Both the position numbers and the translations under genes were made by a program. From the NCBI RefSeq assembly GCF_025823185.1, contig NZ_JACKVK010000022.1, positions 62,001 through 126,000 on the forward strand: 64,000 nt of DNA, in the 5' to 3' direction. The stretch is from Mycobacterium yunnanensis (GTDB taxonomy: Bacteria; Actinomycetota; Actinomycetes; Mycobacteriales; Mycobacteriaceae). A model generated the notes under the pieces. It searched no databases and was not told the DNA's origin. It saw only the letters and a list, made by a program, of their open reading frames with translations. Shown piece after piece: positions 8,304 to 15,780 of this stretch (its first letter is position 1; each line of letters starts with the position of its first letter).

Positions 8304-9451
8304 TGCGTTGGTTCCTGCCGCTGATGGCGGCCGGCGGCGTGGTGATGAGCCTCACCGCACCTCTCGAAGTGGTCTTCGTCCGCGAGTTCTGGCATACCGG
8401 ACTGTTCATCGGTAGCTTCATGCTCAGCGCATCCCTGGGCGTGATCGCCGTCGACGTGTTCGGCACCCGATTCATCCCAGGGCTCGACGCCAGGATGATG
8501 CTCGCCGTGGGGTTGGCCGTGTTCGGGGTGGCATGCATCGGGATCGGGTTGGCGACCGGCGGCGTCGTGATGATGGTTTCGCGGGTCCTTCAGGGCATCG
8601 GTGGCGGAGTGGTGCTCGGCGCCGGATTGCAGGCCGCCGTGCGGGTCCGTTCGATCGCGGGAGACGTCGCGCAGTCGGTCGGCCGGTTCAATGCGGCATT
8701 CTTGTTCGGGGGTGCCATCGGTGCGCCGGGTGGGTTGCTGGTCGCGGGGTTCGTCGACGGTCGGCTCGGCTACCAGGCGGCGTTCGTTGGCACGGGGGCG
8801 TTGTCGTTGATCGTGGCCACCGCCGTGACATTGGCGCTACCGCGTCTTCTTGCACCGCCGGGGGTTCCGTCGCCGCGGATCGGGCTGCCGAATTTCGGCC
8901 AGAACTCCGGCAGTCTCCCGGCGCTGGTGTTGGCGATGAGTGGTGACTTCCTGCGCGGCGGTGTGCTCTTCACCGCGCTTCCGTTGGCCGGTGCCGCCCT
9001 TGGGTACTCGAACCTGACGATCTCCGTTGCGATCGCGCTCATGTCAGGGGTGGAGATCGTCGTGTTGCTGATCGCCTACCGCTTCGTGCAAAGCGACGGG
9101 GTGGTGGCCATTTTGATGGCCTCGTTCGCGCTGGGCGTGGTGTGCGCGGCGCTGCTGACCGTGGCGGCAAACGAGACCGTGTACCTGGTGGCGGCCGCAC
9201 TGTTCGGTGTGAGTCTGGCCGGGGCCACGGTGAGCCTGCCCGTCTTGGTGGTGGCCCAGGTCGGGGAGTCCTCTGCCGGACTGGCGAAGTTCCGGGTTTC
9301 GGCGGGCGTCGGCCTGCTGGCGGGGATGGTCGGATGCGCGGTCGTCGGCGCTCAGCTCGGCGTCGCCGCGCTCTTTGCTTTCATTGCCGTCATGTTGCTG
9401 GCCAGCGCACAGTTGGCGCGGGTTGTGGGAAGGCATACGGCGCCAACGTAA
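8303..9451 (+). CDS. MFS transporter
   Basis: This is a 382-aa polytopic membrane protein with about 11-12 hydrophobic segments, including a glycine-rich helix (VLQGIGGGVVLGAGLQ) resembling the drug/H+ antiporter motif C region of the major facilitator superfamily. Its ATG shares a base with the RibBA-like stop (TGATG), placing it in the monooxygenase operon. In that context it is likely to move a substrate or product of the monooxygenase across the cytoplasmic membrane (inference); direction and substrate are not evident. Confidence 0.75.
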   Translation: MRWFLPLMAAGGVVMSLTAPLEVVFVREFWHTGLFIGSFMLSASLGVIAVDVFGTRFIPGLDARMMLAVGLAVFGVACIGIGLATGGVVMMVSRVLQGIGGGVVLGAGLQAAVRVRSIAGDVAQSVGRFNAAFLFGGAIGAPGGLLVAGFVDGRLGYQAAFVGTGALSLIVATAVTLALPRLLAPPGVPSPRIGLPNFGQNSGSLPALVLAMSGDFLRGGVLFTALPLAGAALGYSNLTISVAIALMSGVEIVVLLIAYRFVQSDGVVAILMASFALGVVCAALLTVAANETVYLVAAALFGVSLAGATVSLPVLVVAQVGESSAGLAKFRVSAGVGLLAGMVGCAVVGAQLGVAALFAFIAVMLLASAQLARVVGRHTAPT

Positions 9452-9605
9452 CTGAGACGTGTCAACCGGGTTCAAAGCGAAAGACAATTCCTCCTTCAGG
9501 TGGCTCCTGGGTGGGCACGGAAGGACTGGGCCGTGTCAAGAGATGACCGCAAATACCATGGAGGCTGGCACGCGGCACCCGATTGGAGGGGTTGAGCCCA
9601 AATCC

Positions 9606-10253
9606 CTACCAGCGCCAGGAGTCCCAGCTGGAGACCTCTTCGGCGGGTAGTCTCATCGCCTTCTTGAAGTTGGTTCCCTTGGTGTAGGCGATCGGGAATA
9701 GCCCGCCTTGAGCCCAACCGTCGGTAGGGATACCGAGAATGTCTGCGACGTGCCGCTCGCCGTCGCCGATGAGGTGCGCGCTGGTCCATGCCGACCCGAG
9801 GCCTCGGGACCGCAACGCGAGCATGAAACTCCACGCCGCCGGCAGCAGCGATCCCCAAAATCCGGCGGAGGCGTTTGGTGGGCCACCGTCGGGGCGACCG
9901 GCTACACAGGGGATCAACAGGACCGGTACCTCGTGCAGGTGTTCGTTCAGGTAGAGGGCTGACCCGAGCATCGCGTTCATCTGACCGTCCCGAATGTCAC
10001 CATGGCGGGCGAAGTTGCCGGTCAGCAATGACTTCTGCTGGGTCCGGTACACCTCTGCAATAGCCCGCTTCTTCTCCGGGTTCTCCACGAACAGCCAGCG
10101 CCACTCTTGGGCGTTGCCCCCCGTCGGCGCTTGCAGCGCCAACTCGAGACACTCGAGGACGACCTCGCGTGGTACCGGTCGATCCAGATCGAGCCGTTTG
10201 CGGACCGACCGGGTGGTGCTGAGAACCTCGTCGACGGAAAGGTCGAGACTCAT
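9606..10253 (-). CDS. Nitroreductase family protein
   Basis: This is a 215-aa FMN-dependent nitroreductase-family protein. The N-terminal TTRSVRKRL and ALQAPTGGNAQEWRW segments are the family's FMN-phosphate and ribityl contacts, and the centre carries the SRGLGSAWTSAH segment. Such enzymes reduce nitroaromatics, quinones or enones with NAD(P)H. It is the last gene of a minus-strand operon headed by a MarR regulator, 45 bp after the NmrA-like gene. Nothing visible identifies the substrate. The BluB subgroup, which fragments flavin, is a distant possibility but its identity cannot be supported here. Confidence 0.85.
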   Translation of the reverse strand: MSLDLSVDEVLSTTRSVRKRLDLDRPVPREVVLECLELALQAPTGGNAQEWRWLFVENPEKKRAIAEVYRTQQKSLLTGNFARHGDIRDGQMNAMLGSALYLNEHLHEVPVLLIPCVAGRPDGGPPNASAGFWGSLLPAAWSFMLALRSRGLGSAWTSAHLIGDGERHVADILGIPTDGWAQGGLFPIAYTKGTNFKKAMRLPAEEVSSWDSWRW

Positions 10254-10298
10254 TGCCGAACTCCTTCTCTGGACGAATCCCGGACACGGACCCGAACG

Positions 10299-11213
10299 TT
10301 AGGTCTGCGAGCCCGCGGTGAGACGGTCGCGGTTCTCGATCGCCCACTGTCGCAGCGAGGTCGAGGGGCGACCGGTGACGAATTCGACGTCGTCGCGGAC
10401 GGTGCCGATGTAGCCCATCCGCCCGTCGATGACTTGGCGGGTGAATTCCACGCCCGCGTCGGCGTACCACGACTCGACGGTGGTGCTGCCGTTGGCGATG
10501 GATGCCTTGAACTCCTCTGGCCCTCGGATGTCGCAGCGAATCTCCTGGCCGAGGACGTCAGAGAGGATAGTAGCCACCTCGGGTCCCGAGGCCACCTCGG
10601 TGGACAGCCAGTACTCCTTACCGCCATGTCGAGAAGGTCCCTGCCGCAACACGGTGGCGGCCACGGCGGCGATGTCACGCGCGGCGATCCATCCGACCCG
10701 GCGGTCACCCCAATAGACACTGAACGCACCATCATCGACCGGCGTCATGGACGCCAGCCCCTCCATGAACACGTTGGGGTGCAAGTGCGTCCACGCCACG
10801 CCGCTTCCTTCGATGTAGCGTTCGATCATCTGGTGCCAGACGAAGTGCGGGTCGGTGACGTCCCAGTTGGCGAATACTCCCTGGTGCACGATGTGGCCGA
10901 CGCCGGCTTTGACCGCGGCGTCGACGAGGGTCTTGCTCTGGGTCAGCATGGCCACGGTGTAGCCGGTCAGCAGGTAGACCCTGTCCACGCCGTGCAGTGC
11001 GTGGGCGAAGGTGCTCGGATCGTCCAAGTCGAGGCGTACCGCGTCGCGTCCTGCTGCGCGCAGTTCGTCGACCTGGGTGGGTTTGCGTGCGCCGTAGCGG
11101 ACCCGGACGTCGCCCGGGTCGCGTTCGAACTCCGCCATGATGAGCGTGCCCACCTGGCCGGTCGTCCCGATGACGAGCACGAGGGGTTTCGTGGAATCGA
11201 TTTGCGTTGCCAT
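10299..11213 (-). CDS. NmrA-like NAD(P)-binding protein
   Basis: This is a 304-aa atypical short-chain dehydrogenase of the NmrA/HSCARG type. The Rossmann loop is GTTGQVG near the N-terminus (about 16-22), followed by a basic NADP-favouring segment (RYGARKP). There is no SDR catalytic YxxxK in the usual place, as in other NmrA-like proteins, which often sense the NADP/NADPH ratio or reduce quinones. It lies 34 bp downstream of the frameshifted LLM gene in the MarR-led operon. Confidence 0.82.
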   Translation of the reverse strand: MATQIDSTKPLVLVIGTTGQVGTLIMAEFERDPGDVRVRYGARKPTQVDELRAAGRDAVRLDLDDPSTFAHALHGVDRVYLLTGYTVAMLTQSKTLVDAAVKAGVGHIVHQGVFANWDVTDPHFVWHQMIERYIEGSGVAWTHLHPNVFMEGLASMTPVDDGAFSVYWGDRRVGWIAARDIAAVAATVLRQGPSRHGGKEYWLSTEVASGPEVATILSDVLGQEIRCDIRGPEEFKASIANGSTTVESWYADAGVEFTRQVIDGRMGYIGTVRDDVEFVTGRPSTSLRQWAIENRDRLTAGSQT

Positions 11214-11247
11214 GAGGTCAATCTTTCCGTTGGAGATGTGCCAGACG

Positions 11248-12109
11248 TCAGAGCAGCGACTCGGCCACTGAGGTCAGGACGGTGAGGTGGTCGTCGACGG
11301 TCGCCAGGCCCGCGTCCATGGTGCTGATCGAAACATGCGTCGCGCCAGCGTCTTTCCACGCCGACAGGTCGCGCGCCACGGTGTCGAGGTCGCCCGTGTA
11401 GATGGTCCGGCCCTCCATTCCGATGGTCGAGGGGTCGCGGCCGGCGTCGAGGGCGGCCTGAGCGACGACGCCGCGCGCGTCGTCGAGTTTGGGTCCGGGT
11501 TCGATCAGCGGGAACCAGCCGTCGGCGATTCGGCCGGCCCGCCGATAACCCGGTGCCGATGCCGCGCCGATCCAGATCGGGATCGGGCGTTGCACCGGCA
11601 GGGGAGCGATGCCGGCACCAGTGATGCGGTGATACTCGCCGACGAAGGTCACGCTCTGCTCACACCACAGGCGGCGCAGCAGCGTGATCTGCTCGTCCGA
11701 ACGTTCACCGCGGCTGGTGAAATCCTGTCCGAAGCGCTTCGAATTCGACGGCATTCCAGCCCACACCGACACCGAGTCGCAGCCGGCCGCTGCTGAGCAG
11801 GTCGACCTCGGCTGCCTGCTTGGCCACCAGGACGGTCTGACGTTGCGGCAGGATGATCACGCCTGTGACCAGTTCCACCGTCTGGGTGACCGCGGCGAGG
11901 TAGCCGAACATGACCAGCGGCTCGCTGAACGTCGTGTGCACGTCGTAGGCCCGGTCCCAGCCGGTGTGGACTTCTGGGTCGGCGCCGACGACGTGGTCGT
12001 AGGCCAGGATGTGGGTGTACCCGAGCTCCTCGACGCGCTGTCCGTAGGCGCGGATTGCGCCGGGGTCTCCGCCCAATTCGGTCTGCGGATAGGTTACTCC
12101 GACGCGCAT
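11248..12109 (-). pseudogene. Frameshifted LLM-class F420-dependent oxidoreductase
   Basis: Two frames together make one luciferase-like F420-dependent oxidoreductase of about 286 aa. The N-terminal part (from ATG at 12109, MRVGVTYPQTELG) reads to GVGVGWNAVEFEAL and then runs into a stop. The continuation GQDFTSRGERSDEQI..RRLW is in the next frame. The sequence around 11728-11734 has one base too many; removing it restores an uninterrupted EFEALGQDFTSRG. The ATG overlaps the stop of the upstream LLM gene (TGATG). It is either a recent pseudogene or a base-calling error. The rest of the protein shows no decay, so the event is recent or artefactual. Confidence 0.8.
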
Positions 12110-13008
12110 CACAGGACCAAGGCCGCGGCGAGCGCGCGCAGGTCGGGCAGCGGGTCCTCGGTCGGCGCGTCGACGGCGACCTGCACGACGACGTGGTCGG
12201 CGCCGGCATCCAGATGCGCGGTCACCGAGGCGGCCGCCTCCTCGGCCGTTCCCATGCCGACCAGTGCACGCGCCAGCCGTTCCGACCCACCAATCACAAC
12301 ATCGGTCTCGTCGAAACCCTGCCGCAGCCAGGAGTTTCGATAGTTGTCCAGCCGAGAGTAGAGATCCAAGTGGTTGTGGGCGCGACGCAGCTGGTCCTCG
12401 GCGCTGCCGCCGATGGCGATGGCTTGTTCGGTGACGATCCACCGGTCCTCTCCGAGGATGGCGCGGGTGGTCCGCGTCTGCTCGGGCAGCACCAGATACG
12501 GATGTGCGCCATCGGCGCGCTCGCCGGAGAGTCCGATCATCCTGGGTCCCAGCGCCGCCAGCAGACGCGTCGGCCGGGTACCGGACTCAAGTTCGGCCGG
12601 CACCGAGTCCATGCCGTCCAGATAGGAGCGCATCATCGCCAGCGGCTTGCGGTAGGCACCGCCGAGCGAACCTACGACGAACGGGGCGTGGCTGACGCCC
12701 AGGCCCAGGATGAACCGTCCCGGGTAGAGGGCGGTCAGCATCCGGGCGCCACTTTCGGCCATCGTGGGTATTCGGACGTGGATGTTCGCGATGCCGGTCC
12801 CGACCACCAGGCGCTCGGTGGCACCGAGGAAGGCTGCGGATTCGACGAGCACGTCTTTGCCGCCGCCCTCGGGCATGAACAACGATCCGTATCCGAGGTC
12901 CTCGATCTCGCGGGCTATGTTCTGCGCGTCGCGGATCGGCCAGGGCTCGCTGTTCCAGAACACGCCGATCTTTGACGGGAAGTCAATGAGGCCAGGCTTA
13001 TTCGTCAT
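12109..13008 (-). CDS. LLM-class F420-dependent oxidoreductase
   Basis: This is a 299-aa luciferase-fold protein. It shows IGVFWNSEPWPIRDAQ at the N-terminus, EDLGYGSLFMPEGGG, TGIANIHVRIPTMAESGARML and LYPGRFILGLGVSHAP. This is the pattern of mycobacterial F420-dependent LLM reductases of the TIGR03620 type. The start at 13008 has GAAGG seven bases upstream; longer in-frame readings overlap the upstream reductase gene. It is coupled to the frameshifted LLM gene and lies 34 bp after an F420:NADP reductase-like gene, which could supply reduced cofactor (inference). Confidence 0.85.
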   Translation of the reverse strand: MTNKPGLIDFPSKIGVFWNSEPWPIRDAQNIAREIEDLGYGSLFMPEGGGKDVLVESAAFLGATERLVVGTGIANIHVRIPTMAESGARMLTALYPGRFILGLGVSHAPFVVGSLGGAYRKPLAMMRSYLDGMDSVPAELESGTRPTRLLAALGPRMIGLSGERADGAHPYLVLPEQTRTTRAILGEDRWIVTEQAIAIGGSAEDQLRRAHNHLDLYSRLDNYRNSWLRQGFDETDVVIGGSERLARALVGMGTAEEAAASVTAHLDAGADHVVVQVAVDAPTEDPLPDLRALAAALVL

Positions 13009-13042
13009 GTGAATACCTTCGCTTCGCGGATGGGGCGCACGC

Positions 13043-13789
13043 TCACATGAAGATGGCGCGCACCAGTCGGACGGCGTAGTCCGAGTCGGGGTTCGTCGTG
13101 CCGTCGCCGACTCGTTCGGCGATGGCGGCGATGGAGATGTCGCGGCGCTTGGGCAGTCGATCCTTCTCGGCCGTGGCCAGGGCGGCACCCATGTCGTCGC
13201 TGGTGAGGTCCGTGCAGTAGCACGGAGCACCGGGTTGCTGTCTCCACGACTCCGACAGCGGGCCGGCGTCGAAACCGTCGAATCCGGTCTGATCGACCAA
13301 CGCCATTCCGAGCCCGCGGGCGTCGGGGTCGTCGGCGGCAACCGGGATCGCGATGCGACCAGGAGTTCCCGCGGGTACCCCCTTCTCGGCGAATGACGCC
13401 GACCCGATGGCGTTCCACGCCTTGACGATCGGCCGTCCGATCTGCTCGGACAACCACACGCTTTCGACCTCGCCACCGTCGACGGCGTCGATTCGGTCAT
13501 CGCGGAGGGGGTAGTAATTCGACGTGTCGACGACGACGGCGTCGGCCGGCGCCGCGGAGAGCACCGATGCGAAGGACGGCATGCGATTGAAGGGGATCGA
13601 CAGGATGACGACCTCGACATCACGTACCGCGTCAGCCGCGTCGACGGCGCGGGCACCGGTGGACAACGCCTCGGGGTCGATCGTCGCCGGGCCGCGAGAA
13701 TTGGCGATCTTGACCTCATGCCCGGCTGCACTCAACGTGCGACTCAAGGTCTTGCCGATGTTGCCGGCGCCAATGATGCCTATCTTCAT
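13043..13789 (-). CDS. F420H2:NADP oxidoreductase-like protein
   Basis: This is a 248-aa NAD(P)-binding protein of the ProC/FNO-like family. It opens with MKIGIIGAGNIG and GHEVKIANSRG, continues with VVILSIPF, the DTSNYYPLRDDRI segment, and KAWNAIGS typical of F420-dependent NADP reductase homologues. Such enzymes exchange hydride between F420 and NADPH. The neighbouring LLM oxidoreductases support an F420-linked role (inference). It is the second gene of the operon, 23 bp after the MarR regulator. Confidence 0.82.
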   Translation of the reverse strand: MKIGIIGAGNIGKTLSRTLSAAGHEVKIANSRGPATIDPEALSTGARAVDAADAVRDVEVVILSIPFNRMPSFASVLSAAPADAVVVDTSNYYPLRDDRIDAVDGGEVESVWLSEQIGRPIVKAWNAIGSASFAEKGVPAGTPGRIAIPVAADDPDARGLGMALVDQTGFDGFDAGPLSESWRQQPGAPCYCTDLTSDDMGAALATAEKDRLPKRRDISIAAIAERVGDGTTNPDSDYAVRLVRAIFM

Positions 13790-13812
13790 TCTTGCTCCCT
13801 AATGATTGTTTG

Positions 13813-14280
13813 TCAGTCGGCGGCCGGGTACGCGAGGCCCTCGAGCGTCCGACGAAGGTCCTGCAGGCCGGCGTCGTCGAGCTGGCACGCTGACTTGATC
13901 TTGTCGGTGACGCCCCGGACCTCTGCTTCGAGTGCGCGACCCGCTTCGGTCAGATCGACCAGGACCCGCCGCTCGTCGGTGCGATCACGCACGCGCGACA
14001 CCATTCCGGCGGCTTCCAATCGCTTGACCAGTGGCGTGATCGTTCCCGTGTCCATGTCCAAACGGGCACCAAGCGCACCGACGGTCTGGGGTGCTCCGTC
14101 GAGCAACGCCAGGATGACCAGGTACTGGGGGAAGGTCAGTCCCAACGGCTCAAGAAATGGCTTGTGCAGGCGAACCATCCGGTTCGCAGCACCGTAGAGC
14201 GCGAACGACAGTTGCTCGCCCAGGCTGTAGTTCGAGCCCGATGCCGTTGCCTCAGGTGAATCTCCAGTACGTGATTCCAT
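13813..14280 (-). CDS. MarR-family regulator, OhrR-like but lacking the peroxidatic Cys
   Basis: This is a 155-aa winged-helix regulator closest in layout to OhrR organic-peroxide sensors: L-x-FALY, RLHKPFLEPLGLTFPQYLVILAL, DTGTITPLVKRLEAAG and DERRV. In OhrR the reactive Cys of LCFALY is essential and two tyrosines (YKPLL and LTYPQY) stabilise its oxidised form. Here these are Ser25, His (RLHKP) and Phe (LTFPQ). A single Cys near the C-terminus (SACQL) matches the resolving-Cys region. It therefore probably senses a ligand rather than peroxide through the classical route (inference). It heads the redox operon and has a dyad immediately upstream, which suggests autoregulation. Confidence 0.88.
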   Translation of the reverse strand: MESRTGDSPEATASGSNYSLGEQLSFALYGAANRMVRLHKPFLEPLGLTFPQYLVILALLDGAPQTVGALGARLDMDTGTITPLVKRLEAAGMVSRVRDRTDERRVLVDLTEAGRALEAEVRGVTDKIKSACQLDDAGLQDLRRTLEGLAYPAAD

Positions 14281-14301
14281 AGTGCACTAGACAATAGCAC
14301 T
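14281..14301. promoter_or_regulatory. Inverted repeat directly upstream of the MarR gene
   Basis: AGTGC (14281-14285) and GCACT (14297-14301) form an inverted repeat abutting the MarR start codon. The position fits an autoregulatory operator; this is inferred from location and symmetry only. Confidence 0.4.
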
Positions 14302-14746
14302 CGAGATGACTAGGGGCGATGGGATCGGTGGTCGAACTCGCGGACACGACGGGGAGCGGTACGACGTTTCGTTGCCGGCTCCGACTGTTGCTCAACCGCT
14401 AATCAACCAAAGCGCGCCCTTCAGTGCGGCCCCCGTCCCGCATCGGGAACTGCAGTTCAATGCCACCGCGGCAAGCGCAGTCATCTGACGCGCAGGGCTG
14501 CTGTTAGAGCGCAAACGCCTATTCTCCCAAGAGCCCCTTTGTGTGCCAAGGGTGCCAAGACGTGTCACCTCGGTCTCGTAGCGACACGTCGGATGCACGC
14601 CGCCCGGTAGCACCAACGGAACCGTCGTTAGTGACGACATTCTTGACGACAACGCTGACGACAATCGCTTGTTGAACCACGTCGGCTACGGACCAGATCG
14701 CCTGCTAAACAGCCTGTTCAGGTTCTCTGCACGCTCCTGGCAGTGT
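14302..14746. other. Non-coding island edge with 12-bp tandem repeats
   Basis: No gene is recognisable in this stretch. Its notable element is TGACGACA repeated three times with an exact 12-bp period (14632, 14644, 14656). Lying about 85-115 bp from the tRNA-Ala fragment, these could be arm-type integrase sites of an attachment region (inference). Confidence 0.4.
14632..14667 (+). repeat. Three tandem 12-bp units, TGACGACANNNN
   Basis: Three direct copies of TGACGACA start at 14632, 14644 and 14656, each followed by four variable bases. They lie in non-coding DNA beside the tRNA remnant. Confidence 0.8.
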
Positions 14747-14780
14747 GGGGGTCAGGGGTTCGAATCCCCTTAGCTCCACC
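14747..14780 (+). tRNA. 3' fragment of a tRNA-Ala gene (att-site remnant)
   Basis: The sequence holds a perfect T arm (AGGGG, loop TTCGAAT, CCCCT; 14754-14770). It is followed by TAGCTCC (14771-14777), discriminator A and CC. TAGCTCC is the 3' acceptor strand that pairs with GGGGCTA and includes the U70 of the G3:U70 identity pair of tRNA-Ala. No matching 5' acceptor or D arm precedes it, so this is not a whole tRNA. tRNA-Ala 3' ends are known attachment sites for mycobacterial elements such as phage Ms6. The remnant, followed by the tRNA's terminator, is expected at the distal end of an integrated element lying to the left. Confidence 0.7.
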
Positions 14781-14785
14781 CTTGG

Positions 14786-14818
14786 AAACCCGCTCCGACC
14801 ATTGGTCGGGGCGGGTTT
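14786..14818 (+). terminator. Rho-independent-type terminator after the tRNA-Ala fragment
   Basis: A 15-bp stem with one G-T wobble (14786-14800 with 14804-14818), three-base loop ATT, ends in TTT. It probably terminated the original tRNA-Ala transcript. Confidence 0.8.
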
Positions 14819-14875
14819 CTCGTGTGCGGGGTGTATTCAACGCGACGCCCTAGGCGTGGCGACCAAGGCAGCGTC

Positions 14876-15232
14876 TTAGGTGCAACAGCTTGGGTCGAGT
14901 ACCCGACACAGAGCCGTTAGTGCGTCGCGGCGGGCGCTGTGATGCACACTCATCCCCTGGCGCTCGGAGGTGACGAACCCCGCTGTGCGCAGCTGACTTA
15001 GGTGGTGGCTCACAGTCGATTCCGATAGCCCGACGGCTGCGGCGAGTGAACCTGTAGTGCACTGCTCGGAGGCCGTGAACAACAGCGACATGAGCTTGAC
15101 GCGCGCCGGGTCGGCCAGTGCCTTGAGCCGCATTGCGACGTCGAGCGCCGCGGCGTCATCAGCTGGTCCGGCCGCGACCGGCGCGCAGCACACCGGCTCG
15201 GACATGTCGATGACGGGCAGTGTCTTGGGCAC
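14876..15232 (-). CDS. arsR: ArsR-family metalloregulator
   Basis: This is a 118-aa SmtB/ArsR winged-helix repressor. It has RLKALADPARVKLMSLL, then the recognition helix GLSESTVSHHLSQLR. Candidate metalloid-binding cysteines are a Cys-Cys pair near the N-terminus (15-16), a Cys before the recognition helix (SEQCTTG) and a Cys-Cys at the extreme C-terminus (DPSCCT). It is divergent from arsI-acr3-arsC and is expected to repress both directions until As(III) binds. Confidence 0.92.
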   Translation of the reverse strand: MPKTLPVIDMSEPVCCAPVAAGPADDAAALDVAMRLKALADPARVKLMSLLFTASEQCTTGSLAAAVGLSESTVSHHLSQLRTAGFVTSERQGMSVHHSARRDALTALCRVLDPSCCT

Positions 15233-15253
15233 GTTCTCACTATGCCGAGGCTG

Positions 15254-15267
15254 TTGACATAAGTCAA
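15254..15267. promoter_or_regulatory. Probable ArsR operator
   Basis: A perfect inverted repeat TTGAC-ATAA-GTCAA lies in the arsR-arsI intergenic region. A second dyad, GGTC-GGTA-GACC, follows at about 15271-15282. The positions fit repressor binding sites covering the divergent promoters. Confidence 0.6.
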
Positions 15268-15330
15268 AAAGGTCGGTAGACCAATATCCGACAACCCTTT
15301 CGGCATATGTCGCACACCTCGGAGGCTCCC

Positions 15331-15780
15331 ATGTCCCGCGTTCAACTCGCTCTCAACGTCGACGATCTCGCCGCGTCCATCGAGTTCTACTCGACGCTGT
15401 TCGGCACCAAGCCTGCCAAGGTCAAGCCCGGCTACGCGAACTTCGCCGTCGCCCAACCGCCGCTCAAGCTCGTCCTGATCGAGAACGCCGGCAAGGGTGG
15501 GTCGATCAATCACCTAGGTGTCGAGGTCAACTCGACCGAGGCGGTGCACTCGGAAATCGCGCGCCTCGCCGGAGCCGGCCTGTTCACCGAGGAGGAGATG
15601 AACACCACCTGTTGCTTCGCGACCCAGGACAAAGTGTGGGTGACCGCCCCTGATGACGAGAAGTGGGAGGTTTACACCAAGCTCGCTGACGCGGAGACGT
15701 TCGGCGCGTCCGACCCGGCGCAAGAGACCGCCGACGGCGACGCTTGCGCGTGCGACTGCGGCCCGAAGGTCGGCGATTGA
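15331..15780 (+). CDS. arsI: ArsI/CadI-family glyoxalase-fold protein
   Basis: This is a 149-aa vicinal-oxygen-chelate protein of the ArsI/CadI family. It shows the family N-terminus RVQLALNVDDL and SIEFYSTLFG, a metal-binding His in SINHLG (residue 61), and the vicinal Cys94-Cys95 in NTTCCFATQDKVWV that bind trivalent organoarsenicals in ArsI C-As lyases. A cysteine-rich tail (CACDCG) closes it. The ATG at 15331 has CGGAGG five bases upstream; an earlier ATG at 15307 has none. It is first in the ars operon and overlaps acr3 by four bases. Confidence 0.88.
   Translation: MSRVQLALNVDDLAASIEFYSTLFGTKPAKVKPGYANFAVAQPPLKLVLIENAGKGGSINHLGVEVNSTEAVHSEIARLAGAGLFTEEEMNTTCCFATQDKVWVTAPDDEKWEVYTKLADAETFGASDPAQETADGDACACDCGPKVGD

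Noticed and set aside
14392..14664. A minus-strand 90-codon gene beside the tRNA fragment
   Set aside because: No homology, no ribosome site, and its N-terminus is just the translated 12-bp repeats.
14686..14780. A whole tRNA (for example tRNA-Ser with a GCT anticodon at CTGCTAA near 14702) or a tmRNA 3' end
   Set aside because: No 5' acceptor strand pairs with TAGCTCC and the anticodon stem does not form. The tmRNA 3' end differs in its T arm. Only the tRNA-Ala 3' portion is supported.
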